DNA of 41,566 nucleotides, taken from the NCBI GenBank assembly GCA_009928785.1, contig SABY01000023.1, positions 1 through 41,566 of the forward strand, given 5' to 3'. The translations under genes and the position numbers were made by a program. Positions within the stretch are counted from its first letter, which is position 1; each line of letters begins with the position of its first letter. The notes beneath the pieces are model-generated. The model worked only from the letters and a program-made list of their open reading frames with translations. It was not told where the DNA came from and ran no database searches. Shown piece after piece: positions 17,938 through 26,402 of the stretch. Origin of the DNA: Clostridia bacterium (GTDB lineage: Bacteria; Bacteroidota; Bacteroidia; Bacteroidales; 4484-276).

Positions 17938-18103
17938 TTTCGAGGTCCTTCGGACGCTCGAAAGTCAAGAGGGCACGCGGCAACTTTCTGACTTTTCAAC
18001 CTCCTTCGGACGCTCGAAAGTCAGGAAGACACACGACAACTTTTGACGTTTCGAGGTCCTTCGGACGCTCGAATGTCAGGAAGACACACGACAACTTTCT
18101 GAA
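17938..18103. repeat. Three tandem ~55-bp repeats with internal hairpins
   Basis: Three copies share the core TCCTTCGGACGCTCGAAAGT followed by CAGGAAGACACACGACAACTTT. The part CGAGGTCC-TTC-GGACGCTCG forms a near-perfect hairpin. A decayed fourth copy lies at 2459-2492, so the family is dispersed. The array directly precedes a truncated gene. Confidence 0.75.
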
Positions 18104-18121
18104 TAGTGTCAATCCGTTTTT

Positions 18122-18664
18122 TTTTATCTTTGGCCAGACTACATCATCGACCACATCGATTCCATTTTAACCGGAAACCTGTACCGGAAGAGATTCTTTT
18201 TTACCAGTATCAATTCGGATAACTATTGGATAGAAGGCATTGGCAGTACAGGAGGTCTGTTTACACCGATTCGTCCGGCACCCACAGGATTTTATTGGTG
18301 GTACAACACCTGCTTTTGGCATGAAGGCGAATTGATATTTATGAATCCTGTATTTGACGATTGTTTCCCCAACCTGGTTCAGATTGATGAAGATGCCGCA
18401 AAGCTGAAAAGCAATATTTTAACTGCCAGCCCCAACCCAAGTCCTAGCGGAGAAATCCTTTTGGAAATGGAAGCAATGGGTCGCTTTCCAAATGCAGAGC
18501 TAAAAGTGTTCGATATTTACGGTAAGCAAATCCACCACGAAAACGTGGCGCCGCATCAGGGAGCTACCCGCCTGGACACAAGCCAGTGGCCGGCAGGCAT
18601 CTATATCGCCGCCATCTATAGCAGCGGGCAGCTCCAAGATAAGTGTAAGCTGGTGGTGGAATAA
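18122..18664 (+). pseudogene. C-terminal stump of a T9SS-secreted protein
   Basis: The frame is open from 18107 (in-frame TAG at 18104) to 18664 without frameshift but lacks a start codon and a signal peptide; TTG 18332 and ATG 18341 are only internal. The first ~85 residues (WPDYIIDHIDSILTGNLYRK, then YWWYNTCFWHEGELIFMNPV) look like the tail of a hypothetical secreted protein family. The last ~80 residues are a type A T9SS sorting domain: TASPNPSPSGEILLEME, ELKVFDIYGKQIH, DTSQWPAGIYIAAIYS and a basic KCKLVVE end. The 5' part was cut off at the repeat array immediately upstream. It is probably non-functional since it cannot be exported. Confidence 0.75.
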
Positions 18665-18781
18665 TCCTCGCAGTATTTTAACATCCAATGAGTGGCGGCT
18701 TTTATATCAAAAAAAAACTGAATCAATTAAACCTATCTATGTGGGCGGTGTTAGTTTTATTAAATCAATAAACGAAACTAC

Positions 18782-19138
18782 ATGTCGATAAAAGGCAAAC
18801 TTACTCGATGGGTTCTGGAATACGCTCCCGACGGCATCCGGAAATTTGCCTGGAACCGCGTAATAGGAAAATACGGAAAGATGATAGAAATAAAATTTGA
18901 CCCCACACAGAAATACCTTCGCGCAAGCGTGCTGCTGGCGGGCGAAGAACAGCCCATAGAAATCAAAATCACCGACTACGATATTAAAAAAATAGGCGAC
19001 AAAACCATCCTCACCATTTTGCAGGCTTCTGCCGACAGGGAGTGGATTGATCTGCTGATACAAAATGCGCTTATCGGAAAGGAGATCAAACTGCCCGCCG
19101 GCAAGTCAAAAATGTTTTTTGATATTTTGAAATCATAA
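18782..19138 (+). CDS. Hypothetical protein, 118 aa
   Basis: I do not recognise this small cytosolic protein. It opens with a basic, aromatic segment (MSIKGKLTRWVLEYAPDGIRKFAWNRVIGKYG) and continues with strands and helices (IKFDPTQKYLRASVLLAGE, IEIKITDYDIKK, LTILQASADREWIDLLIQNAL). No metal or catalytic motif is evident. The central pattern suggests a small alpha/beta domain. It has coding-like codon use and no overlap with other frames, with a stretch of A-rich sequence before ATG 18782. It stands between a pseudogene and a beta-helix protein, so context is uninformative. Confidence 0.65.
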   Translation: MSIKGKLTRWVLEYAPDGIRKFAWNRVIGKYGKMIEIKFDPTQKYLRASVLLAGEEQPIEIKITDYDIKKIGDKTILTILQASADREWIDLLIQNALIGKEIKLPAGKSKMFFDILKS

Positions 19139-19229
19139 AAACCGTCCATTTTCCAACAAATTTCCGTATCTGATTTCCTGATTCAGGAAATCAACCATTC
19201 CTACATTTCCCTGTTGCTGTTTTTTGAAA

Positions 19230-19237
19230 TATCTTTG
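19230..19237 (+). promoter_or_regulatory. -7 promoter element of the beta-helix protein gene
   Basis: TATCTTTG matches TAnnTTTG, 23 bp before the ATG at 19261; the leader would be very short. Confidence 0.55.
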
Positions 19238-19260
19238 TTGCCATCAATTTATTTGGCGAA

Positions 19261-20868
19261 ATGAAAAAACAGCGCAACCTTCTGGCAGTACTATTTCTAA
19301 TTCAATTTTTTTCTTTAAAATTATGTGCGGATTCCATCCAGGTGGGCGGCACGGTATCGGGCATGTGGGATGTGGATACCGTTTTTGTGACGGACAACCT
19401 GCACATCCACGAAGTTACCACGCTGGAAATAGCGCCGGGAACGCTCGTGCTTTTTAATGGCTCCTTTAGCATCCTTGTCGAAGGCAGACTTTTGGCGCAA
19501 GGCACACCCGACGCTCCCATCACTTTTACGGTCGCCGACACCACCGGCTTCAGCGTCGATACGCTGTCAATGGGCGGATGGCAGCAAATACGCATGCAAA
19601 GCATTGCCTCCACCGAAGACTCCTCTGTTTTCACCTTCTGCCACTTCCATTATGGGAAAGCAGTAGCCACCGACTCCATCTTTGGTTATGGTGGCGCTTT
19701 TTGCATCCGCCGAAGCGACAAAGTGCGCATCGAAAATTGTAGCTTTTACAACAACTACGCTTATTACAACGGGGGAGCCATTTATCTGGAACGGTCTAAT
19801 GTAGCTATCAGAAACAACTTTTTTGAAGGCAACCGGTGCGGGCAAACTTTCGACTACTTCGGCTATGGCGGCGCCGTGTGCAGCGATAGTGGGGTGCCCG
19901 ATATCGGCTACAACTATTTCCGGCTGAACAGTTCAACGGGCATCGGCGGCGCGGTGTGCATCCGCTTTCGTGATTGCCCGCTGCACCACAATATATTTGA
20001 TGAAAATTTTAGCGCGCTGGGCGGTGGCTTTGGCATCCTGCACATCACCACCTGCCGCTATGCCATTCATAATAATCTGGTGATCAATAATGGCGCTGAA
20101 TTTTTTGGCGCAGGCATCTCCAACAACAACTGCAGTCCGCTTTATGTCAACAACACCATCGCCGACAACCATTGCGTGGGCGGCGGCGGCGGTTTTTATT
20201 GCAAAGACTCCGTGGCACCGGTTCTTTGTAACAACATACTGTGGGGCAATACACAATATGGCGGCGAAAGCAACCAGGTGTATCTGTGGGATTTGCTGTC
20301 GCAGCCGGCATTTTTTTATAATGATGTGCAAGGAGGTAAAGAAAACTTTGCGGGCACCGGCGGCTCAGCCTATAACGCACTTTATCAGAATAACCTCGAC
20401 ACCGTGCCACTCTTCGAAGGAGAAACCTATCATTTGCCGTTCTGGTCGGATTGCGTGGAAGCCGGCACGCCTGACACCACCGGCCTGATGATCCCTGCAT
20501 TTGATCTGGCACTTCAGCCGCGTTTGGCTGGCACCCGCATCGACATGGGCGCCTACGAAAACCAAAATCCTGTGGCTATTGCCGATCCAAAGATTTTCAG
20601 ACAAGCAATACTTTTCGATCCTGCTCCCAACCCTGCAACGGATAAGGTCGAAATCCAGTTTTGCCTGCCCATTGCGCAAAATAATATTTCCATCAAAATT
20701 TTCGACCTGCAGGGAAATCTTATAGCTACACTTTTTGCAGGCCCAGCCTCAGCCGGCCAACACCAGCTTATTTGGTGTTCCGGCACCGCACACGCCAAAG
20801 CAGGAATGTATGTATGCGTGCTCAAAGCAGATGCATTTCAGCTTACGAAGAAACTTATGCTGGAGTAG
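19261..20868 (+). CDS. T9SS-secreted right-handed parallel beta-helix protein
   Basis: The 535-aa surface or secreted protein could bind or cleave polysaccharide, or simply adhere; no catalytic residues can be named. After a signal peptide (1-23, ending LCAD) comes an N-terminal beta segment (TLEIAPGTLVLFNGSFSILVEGRL) typical of pectate-lyase-like helices. Repeated rungs follow between about 115 and 375, with the pattern I(E/R)NCSFYNNYAYYNGGAIYL, NxFEGNRCG, GIGGAVCI and NNTIADNHCVGGGGGFYC. The C-terminal ~80 residues are a type A T9SS sorting domain (DPAPNPATDKVEIQF, IKIFDLQGNLIATL, GMYVCVLKA, KLMLE). Its promoter directly precedes it and it appears monocistronic. Confidence 0.85.
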   Translation: MKKQRNLLAVLFLIQFFSLKLCADSIQVGGTVSGMWDVDTVFVTDNLHIHEVTTLEIAPGTLVLFNGSFSILVEGRLLAQGTPDAPITFTVADTTGFSVDTLSMGGWQQIRMQSIASTEDSSVFTFCHFHYGKAVATDSIFGYGGAFCIRRSDKVRIENCSFYNNYAYYNGGAIYLERSNVAIRNNFFEGNRCGQTFDYFGYGGAVCSDSGVPDIGYNYFRLNSSTGIGGAVCIRFRDCPLHHNIFDENFSALGGGFGILHITTCRYAIHNNLVINNGAEFFGAGISNNNCSPLYVNNTIADNHCVGGGGGFYCKDSVAPVLCNNILWGNTQYGGESNQVYLWDLLSQPAFFYNDVQGGKENFAGTGGSAYNALYQNNLDTVPLFEGETYHLPFWSDCVEAGTPDTTGLMIPAFDLALQPRLAGTRIDMGAYENQNPVAIADPKIFRQAILFDPAPNPATDKVEIQFCLPIAQNNISIKIFDLQGNLIATLFAGPASAGQHQLIWCSGTAHAKAGMYVCVLKADAFQLTKKLMLE

Positions 20869-20899
20869 GACGTTAAGATTTAATGTTGCCATGAATCTT

Positions 20900-20907
20900 T
20901 ATCTTTG
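20900..20907 (+). promoter_or_regulatory. -7 promoter element of the lytic transglycosylase gene
   Basis: TATCTTTG matches TAnnTTTG. Because it spans 20900-20907, the TTG at 20905 cannot be the translation start; the ATG codons at 20932 or 20968 lie downstream of the transcription start. Confidence 0.6.
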
Positions 20908-20967
20908 TCGTGTAAAAATAAATTTCCGGTAATGCGTTTATTTCTCAATCAAAAATCAAAGAAAGTA

Positions 20968-22863
20968 ATGCACAAAAGCAAATCCACTATATCTGCTGCG
21001 CTCGCAGTTGCTGTTATCATCAGCCTTTTTACTTCATGCAATTTATTTCGCTCCGGCCAAACTACAGCAGAGCAGCATAAGTCATCCAGAAAAGTAATGA
21101 ACAATTATCAGCGTGACATCGAATACGATTTTCGATCAGAAGATGAGATGGCCGATTGGCTGATGGTGCCCGATACCGCGCTGAGCTACGACACTGTTTC
21201 TTCCGTCGAAAGTATCCACTTCCGTGATTCGCTGCTGGCATACAGCAATGAGATGCTCGACGACGATGCGCGTGCCACCATGCTGGTGGAAGATTCTCCC
21301 GCCTTGCGTGCACTCGACAGCCTGGTGAATATCCGTTTTTTTAATGACAACCATTTTATTACCGATCGCGACAAGCTCAACGTGTATCATTGGAGCGTAA
21401 ATGACGTGCCCGTCTATCCCGATTCTATTCTCGAAAAACGAATCGCTATGCTCAATCGGCACTCTCCATTTGAACTTACCTACAACAAAACCGTCCGCAA
21501 TTTTATCGAGCTTTACGCCGAAAGGAAGCGTGATCTCTCGGCGCGGTTGCTGGGACTTTCGGAGATTTATTTCCCTATGTTCGAGGAAATTCTCGACAGC
21601 TACAATTTGCCGCTGGAGCTTAAATATCTGGCAGTGGTAGAGTCGGCGCTGATTCCCAATGCCGGTTCACATGCCGGTGCTAAAGGCTTGTGGCAATTTA
21701 TGTATGGTACAGGCAAAATGTACGGCCTTCAGGTTACTTCGATGGTTGATGACCGCTACGATCCTTACAAAGCCACCATTGCGGCTGCCGAGCATCTTAC
21801 CGATCTCTACGAAATTTATCACGACTGGTCGTTGGTGCTGGCAGCTTACAACTCTGGCGCCGGCAACGTGAACAAGGCCATTCGCCGATCGGGCGGGGTA
21901 AAAAATTACTGGGCTATCTGGCCTTATCTGCCACGTGAAACACGGGGTTATGTGCCCGCCTTTATCGCCGTAAATTATGTGATGAATTTTGCCCCCGAGC
22001 ACAACCTGTTCCCGGTCGATCCGGGCATTCTTTATAACGGCATCGATACAGTGATGATAAATAAAACCCTGAGCTTCGATCAGATTTCTGAATATCTCAA
22101 CATGCCTATTGCTGACATTCAATTTCTCAATCCGTCGTTTAAAATGGGCATTATCCCTGCCGACCCGGAAAACGTTTATGTATTGCGCCTGCCGCGGGAG
22201 GTGATGGGTGAGTTTGTGTCGAACGAGGAGGAAATCTATAATTTCAAAAGCACCAAAGGTATAGCACACGATCAGATGCTGGTGCAAATCGAAAAAGCCA
22301 AAGAGCGTCAGGTGCACGTGGTGCGACGTGGCGAAAACCTTAGCACCATTGCCAGCCGTTACCGTTGTTCGGTGGCCAATCTGCGTTCCTGGAACAACCT
22401 GCATGGCAATACCATTCAGCCGGGACAAAAACTTGTGGTGCACTCCGGTACCGATTCACAATCTGCCTCATCATCAGCCGCCCCTGCTGCCAAAGAGACC
22501 ACAGCTAAAGCCGAAAGTAAAACGTATCACGTGGTGAAGAACGGCGAAAACCTGGGGCTTATCGCCAAAAAATATAAATGTTCTACCAGCGACCTCCGCA
22601 AATGGAACAACCTTAAAAGTAACACTATTTATCCCCGGCAAAAACTTCTCGTTTCACAGCCCGTTGCCGCCAATACCGGTAGCAAATCGTCAGCCGCTAA
22701 TTCCGACTATATCATCTATACCGTAAAGCAAGGTGACACTTTATGGGATATCGCCAAACAATACGACGGCGTAACCGTGGATCAGATCAAACAACTCAAC
22801 AATATCACCAACACGCACGCGCTTAAACCAGGGCAAAAGATCAAAGTATTGGTGAAAGGATAA
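20968..22863 (+). CDS. mltD: MltD-like membrane-bound lytic murein transglycosylase with three LysM domains
   Basis: This lipoprotein cleaves the glycan strand of peptidoglycan between MurNAc and GlcNAc, leaving 1,6-anhydro ends. From ATG 20968 it has 631 residues: a lipoprotein signal with lipobox LFTSC (Cys about 24), a long alpha-helical N-region, an SLT domain (about 205-340) with the catalytic glutamate in LAVVESALIP (about 225), the GLWQFM motif and LAAYNSGAGNVNKAI. Three LysM domains bind peptidoglycan, at about 445-490 (VRRGENLSTIASRY), 520-565 (VKNGENLGLIAKKY) and 585-630 (VKQGDTLWDIAKQY). An AAAGAAAG ribosome-binding-like stretch precedes 20968; ATG 20932 is an alternative. The next gene follows at once. 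Confidence 0.9.
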   Translation: MHKSKSTISAALAVAVIISLFTSCNLFRSGQTTAEQHKSSRKVMNNYQRDIEYDFRSEDEMADWLMVPDTALSYDTVSSVESIHFRDSLLAYSNEMLDDDARATMLVEDSPALRALDSLVNIRFFNDNHFITDRDKLNVYHWSVNDVPVYPDSILEKRIAMLNRHSPFELTYNKTVRNFIELYAERKRDLSARLLGLSEIYFPMFEEILDSYNLPLELKYLAVVESALIPNAGSHAGAKGLWQFMYGTGKMYGLQVTSMVDDRYDPYKATIAAAEHLTDLYEIYHDWSLVLAAYNSGAGNVNKAIRRSGGVKNYWAIWPYLPRETRGYVPAFIAVNYVMNFAPEHNLFPVDPGILYNGIDTVMINKTLSFDQISEYLNMPIADIQFLNPSFKMGIIPADPENVYVLRLPREVMGEFVSNEEEIYNFKSTKGIAHDQMLVQIEKAKERQVHVVRRGENLSTIASRYRCSVANLRSWNNLHGNTIQPGQKLVVHSGTDSQSASSSAAPAAKETTAKAESKTYHVVKNGENLGLIAKKYKCSTSDLRKWNNLKSNTIYPRQKLLVSQPVAANTGSKSSAANSDYIIYTVKQGDTLWDIAKQYDGVTVDQIKQLNNITNTHALKPGQKIKVLVKG

Positions 22864-22894
22864 CTTGAATCAGATGTTTCTAAAAATGGTCATC

Positions 22895-23908
22895 ATGAAA
22901 AACAGGCAATCGATTTTTGGGAAGCTGGCCATTGCCGGCTTTCTTGTTTTGGTTGTAACCGGATGCGGTTTCGACAGCTCTGGCTTGCAACCATCCACCG
23001 GAAAAACTAATGAGATGGTGGTGGTAACCCCCGGCGATGCTTACTGGAACGGAAAAATGGGTATGGAAATTCGTCAATTTTTTGGACAGGAGGTGCCCGG
23101 GCTGCCACAAAGTGAAGAGATGTTCGACATGGCGCATGTTCCTGATGCCAATTTCTCAAAACTTTTCAAGACACACCACAATATTTTTATCGTCGATATT
23201 GATCCAAACTTCAAAAAACCACTACTCGAAACAAAACCTGACCTGTGGGCTAAACCACAGCGGGTAGTAAAAATGGTGGTCCCCAACGAAGAAGCCTTTT
23301 ATGATGCTTTTAATAAAAACAAAGCAGCCATCATTGAGCTTTTTAATGAAAACGAGCGGCACAGAGTCAATACCGCATTTGGCACCATCCAGGATTACAC
23401 CATTACGGGCACCCTTAAGGATAAGTATCAGGTAACGATGGTGATACCCCAAAGTTTTTATATCGCCACACAAGCCAGTGATTTTGTTTGGCTGCGGCGT
23501 GAGGCTGAAATGTTTTCGCAGGCGATTATGATTTGGTATCACCCTTACACCGACACTTCGGCATTCGACTACAACACGCTTTTGGCCGTTCGCGACTCGA
23601 TAACACGCAAGTTTATTCCCGGCCCCTCGGGAAACTCGTACATGAAAATAGCCATGCAGGAGCCACCAGTAGCCCGGCGCATAGATTTTAAAGAGCATTT
23701 TGCCATTGAGATGCGTGGGCTGTGGGAAGTGGAAGGCGACTTTATGGGAGGGCCATTTTTGAGTTACACTTTCGTGGATGAACCCAACAGCCGCCTGGTT
23801 ACCATTGATGGTTACGCCTACAATCCCAGCCAGGAAAAGCGCGACCTGATCCGGCAGCTCGAAGCCATTTTGTACACCTATCAGTTCAACAGCGATAAAA
23901 CGGAGTAG
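22895..23908 (+). CDS. DUF4837 lipoprotein
   Basis: A Bacteroidota-specific exported lipoprotein of about 337 aa and unknown role. The signal sequence ends in a lipobox, VVTGCG (Cys about 25 from ATG 22895). Family features I recall are present: EMVVVTPGDAYWNGKMGMEIRQFF near the N-terminus, a repeated domain organisation, and a C-terminal MRGLWEVEGDFMGGPFLSYTFVDE with a final YTYQF segment. ATG codons at 22874 and 22886 and TTG at 22865 are alternative starts, but 22895 gives the best signal peptide. It follows the transglycosylase gene by 31 bp and probably shares its mRNA, which hints at a cell-envelope role. Confidence 0.85.
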   Translation: MKNRQSIFGKLAIAGFLVLVVTGCGFDSSGLQPSTGKTNEMVVVTPGDAYWNGKMGMEIRQFFGQEVPGLPQSEEMFDMAHVPDANFSKLFKTHHNIFIVDIDPNFKKPLLETKPDLWAKPQRVVKMVVPNEEAFYDAFNKNKAAIIELFNENERHRVNTAFGTIQDYTITGTLKDKYQVTMVIPQSFYIATQASDFVWLRREAEMFSQAIMIWYHPYTDTSAFDYNTLLAVRDSITRKFIPGPSGNSYMKIAMQEPPVARRIDFKEHFAIEMRGLWEVEGDFMGGPFLSYTFVDEPNSRLVTIDGYAYNPSQEKRDLIRQLEAILYTYQFNSDKTE

Positions 23909-23970
23909 GAGGGTAGAGGGTAGAAGTTAGAGGATAGAAGGTAGAGGCTGGAAGTTGGAACTTAGATAGT
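23909..23970. repeat. GTAGAGG/GTAGAAG simple repeat
   Basis: Purine-rich degenerate copies of GTAGAAGGTAGAGG follow the DUF4837 stop codon. The gap 23909-24357 contains no gene: this tract, unremarkable sequence to about 24130, the 14-bp satellite and the ptb promoter. Confidence 0.6.
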
Positions 23971-24134
23971 TGTTATTAAAACTACGCATTATTTCCGGTG
24001 TTAGGCCGAGGGTAAGTCTTGTCCTTTCTATTTTCCAGGCTTTGCCAGTTCAATCCCTTAGATTTTAAATATAAAGCAGGCACAGCCTGCAAAAATAGTT
24101 ACAGCGTAGGTGCAGCCTAAACTGAACCTACAAG

Positions 24135-24224
24135 GAACTGAAGACTGAGAACTGAAGACTGAGAACTGAAGACTGAGAACTGCGGACTGAGAACTGAAGA
24201 CTGCGGACTGAGAACTGAAGACTG
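24135..24224. repeat. 14-bp tandem repeat (GAACTGAAGACTGA)
   Basis: Six consecutive copies of GAACTGAAGACTGA, two of them with GCGGACTGA in place of AAGACTGA and one with an added CGGACTG. The array ends about 50 bp before the ptb -33 box. Minus-strand frames over it translate to repeated SSQSAVFSSQ and are not genes. Confidence 0.85.
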
Positions 24225-24272
24225 TTGACTTAGAAAAATCAGTTGTGTAATAAGTTGTCAGTAACGAAAAAA

Positions 24273-24301
24273 TTGCCACTGGCGGGGCTTGTGTACTTTT
24301 G
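24273..24301 (+). promoter_or_regulatory. Promoter of ptb-buk
   Basis: TTG at 24273-24275 and TACTTTTG at 24294-24301 with an 18-bp spacer form a canonical Bacteroidota promoter. Transcription would start near 24308, so codons before ATG 24358 in the longer frame (from 24289) are not usable. Confidence 0.7.
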
Positions 24302-24357
24302 TGCTTTTTAGGGTTTTTGACAATTTAAATCATTCACATTATATTATTCGACACAAA

Positions 24358-25254
24358 ATGGTAAAACATCTTCAGGAATTGGTTGAGATAGCCAAGAGCA
24401 AGAAAACACGTAAGCTGGTGCTGGCCGCTGCTGGCGACGAAGACGCACTGTTGGCCGTAAAAAATGCAACCATCAATGGTATCATAGAGCCTATCCTTAT
24501 TGGCGATATGCAGAAAATTACTGCCATCGCAAAGCGCATTAACTTCGACATCAGCAACCTTGAATGCTACAACGAAGAGGACAAAATAGAAGCTTCGATG
24601 CGGGCATGCCTGATGATAAAAGAAGGCAAAGCCGAAATTTTGATGAAAGGCAACGTAGGAACCGGAACGCTGATGAAAGCTGTGCTGAATAAAGACTACG
24701 GATTGCGCGACGGCGACACACTTAGCCACATGGCGGTTTTTGAATCCCCATATTATCACAAGCTTCTTGGTGTAACTGACGCCGCCATGAACGTAAGTCC
24801 TGATCTGGAAACCAAGATAGCCATCATCAAAAATGCCGTTGAAGTATTTCATAAACTCGATTGCCCCAATCCGAAAGTAGCAATCGTAGGCTCGGTAGAA
24901 ACCGTAAACCCGCGCATGGAAGCCACGATGCACGCGGCTACCATCTCGATGATGAACTACCGCAAGCAGATTAGAGGCTGCATTATCGACGGCCCGTTGG
25001 CTATCGACAACGCTATTTCCCGCAAATCGGCAGAGCTTAAAGATATTACCAGCGACGTTGCCGGCGATACCGACATCATCATCGCTCCCGACATCGACAG
25101 CGGAAACATCCTCTACAAAACCCTCAACTTCCTGGGTGGTGCTGTGTCGGCGGCCGTTATTATGGGTGCCAAAGCTCCCATCGTGCTCACATCACGCAGC
25201 GACAGCGACCGCAGCAAGTTCCTGTCGATTGCCCTTGCCGCTAATATTGGCTAA
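24358..25254 (+). CDS. ptb: Phosphate butyryltransferase
   Basis: This 298-aa cytosolic enzyme exchanges CoA for phosphate on butyryl-CoA (or similar short acyl-CoA), giving butyryl phosphate. The phosphate acetyl/butyryltransferase fold is plain: KTRKLVLAAAGDEDALLAV at the N-terminus, IEPILIGDMQKI, the MKGNVGTGTLMKAVL motif, LLGVTDAAMNVSPDLETK, and the C-terminal DIIIAPDIDSGNILYKTL and GAKAPIVLTSRSD. Absence of a regulatory N-terminal extension and length near 300 aa fit Ptb rather than a full-length Pta. It lies 71 bp upstream of buk in the usual ptb-buk order; a weak CAGC/GCTG hairpin with a T-run sits in the gap. Acyl-chain specificity cannot be read from sequence. Confidence 0.9.
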   Translation: MVKHLQELVEIAKSKKTRKLVLAAAGDEDALLAVKNATINGIIEPILIGDMQKITAIAKRINFDISNLECYNEEDKIEASMRACLMIKEGKAEILMKGNVGTGTLMKAVLNKDYGLRDGDTLSHMAVFESPYYHKLLGVTDAAMNVSPDLETKIAIIKNAVEVFHKLDCPNPKVAIVGSVETVNPRMEATMHAATISMMNYRKQIRGCIIDGPLAIDNAISRKSAELKDITSDVAGDTDIIIAPDIDSGNILYKTLNFLGGAVSAAVIMGAKAPIVLTSRSDSDRSKFLSIALAANIG

Positions 25255-25325
25255 AAATGGATTTTGCAAGCAGCTCTTAAGGCTGTTTTTATTAATAAAA
25301 AATACACAATAATTTACTCATCTTA

Positions 25326-26402
25326 ATGGAGGGTATAGGAATATTGGCGATAAATCCGGGTTCAACGTCCACAAAAATTGGCGTTTTTGTGAACTTGAAC
25401 CCGATTTTTTTGAAAAACATCAACCACGACCCGGAGGAGCTGGCACAATTTGAGAAAATTACCGATCAGTTCGACTACCGCAAAAACATCATCGCTGCCC
25501 AGCTCAACGATGCCGAGATTCCGGAAGATGTGGTTAAAGCTGTTGTAGGGCGCGGCGGCCTGCTTCGTCCCATCGAGTCGGGAGTGTATGAGGTGAACGA
25601 GCGCATGAAACAAGACCTGCGCAACAGCCCCATTGGCGAGCACGCCTCCAACCTGGGCGGTCTCATAGCCGATGCTTTTGCACAGCAGCTTACCGGTGTA
25701 AAAGCCTATATTGCCAACCCTGTAGTTGTTGACGAACTCGACGAAATTGCCCGCTATAGCGGCCATCCTTTGTTCAAACGCATCAGCATTTTCCATGCAC
25801 TTAACCAGAAAGCTGTGGCGCGTTCGCATGCCAAGTCGGTGATGCGTCGCTACGAGGAGATGAATATTATTGTAGCGCATCTGGGTGGCGGCGTCACTGT
25901 AGGCGCACATTGCCAGGGCCGTGTTATCGATGTAAACAATGGCCTCGACGGCGAAGGTCCCTTCTCGCCCGAACGCTCCGGCACTTTGCCCGTTGGCGAT
26001 CTGGTGAGAACATGCTTTAGCGGAAAATATTCGCAGAAAGAGGTGATGAAGATGATAAAAGGCGGCGGCGGACTGGTAGGCTATCTCGGCACCAACAATG
26101 CTTATGATGTGGAGTTGAAGATGATGGAGGGTGACAAAGAGTACGAGAAAATTTTCGAGGCAATGTCCTATCAGGTGGCCAAAGAAATTGGCGCCATGAG
26201 CGCGGTACTAATGGGCGACGTTGACGCAATACTTATTACCGGAGGCATAGCACACAGCAAATGGTTTGTAAACAAAGTGATAGAGCGAGTACACAAAATA
26301 GCTCCGGTGCATGTGTATCCGGGCGAAGATGAAATGAAAGCCCTTGCCATGAACGGCATGCGCGTACTCACCGGCGAAACCGAAGTAAAAGTTTATTTGT
26401 AG
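25326..26402 (+). CDS. buk: Butyrate kinase
   Basis: The product (358 aa) transfers phosphate from butyryl phosphate to ADP, making ATP and butyrate, the last step of the Ptb-Buk route. ASKHA-fold motifs are visible: ILAINPGSTSTKIGVF (phosphate-1 loop), HALNQKAVARSHA, IIVAHLGGGVTVGAH (phosphate-2), VIDVNNGLDGEGPFSPERSG and AILITGGIAHSKWF (adenosine-binding). Length and sequence match butyrate kinases rather than acetate kinase (about 400 aa). Its 3' end overlaps the convergent histidine kinase gene by 10 bp. Confidence 0.92.
   Translation: MEGIGILAINPGSTSTKIGVFVNLNPIFLKNINHDPEELAQFEKITDQFDYRKNIIAAQLNDAEIPEDVVKAVVGRGGLLRPIESGVYEVNERMKQDLRNSPIGEHASNLGGLIADAFAQQLTGVKAYIANPVVVDELDEIARYSGHPLFKRISIFHALNQKAVARSHAKSVMRRYEEMNIIVAHLGGGVTVGAHCQGRVIDVNNGLDGEGPFSPERSGTLPVGDLVRTCFSGKYSQKEVMKMIKGGGGLVGYLGTNNAYDVELKMMEGDKEYEKIFEAMSYQVAKEIGAMSAVLMGDVDAILITGGIAHSKWFVNKVIERVHKIAPVHVYPGEDEMKALAMNGMRVLTGETEVKVYL

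Noticed and set aside
24058..24279. 73-aa minus-strand frame with SSQSAVFSSQ repeats
   Set aside because: Translation of the 14-bp satellite.
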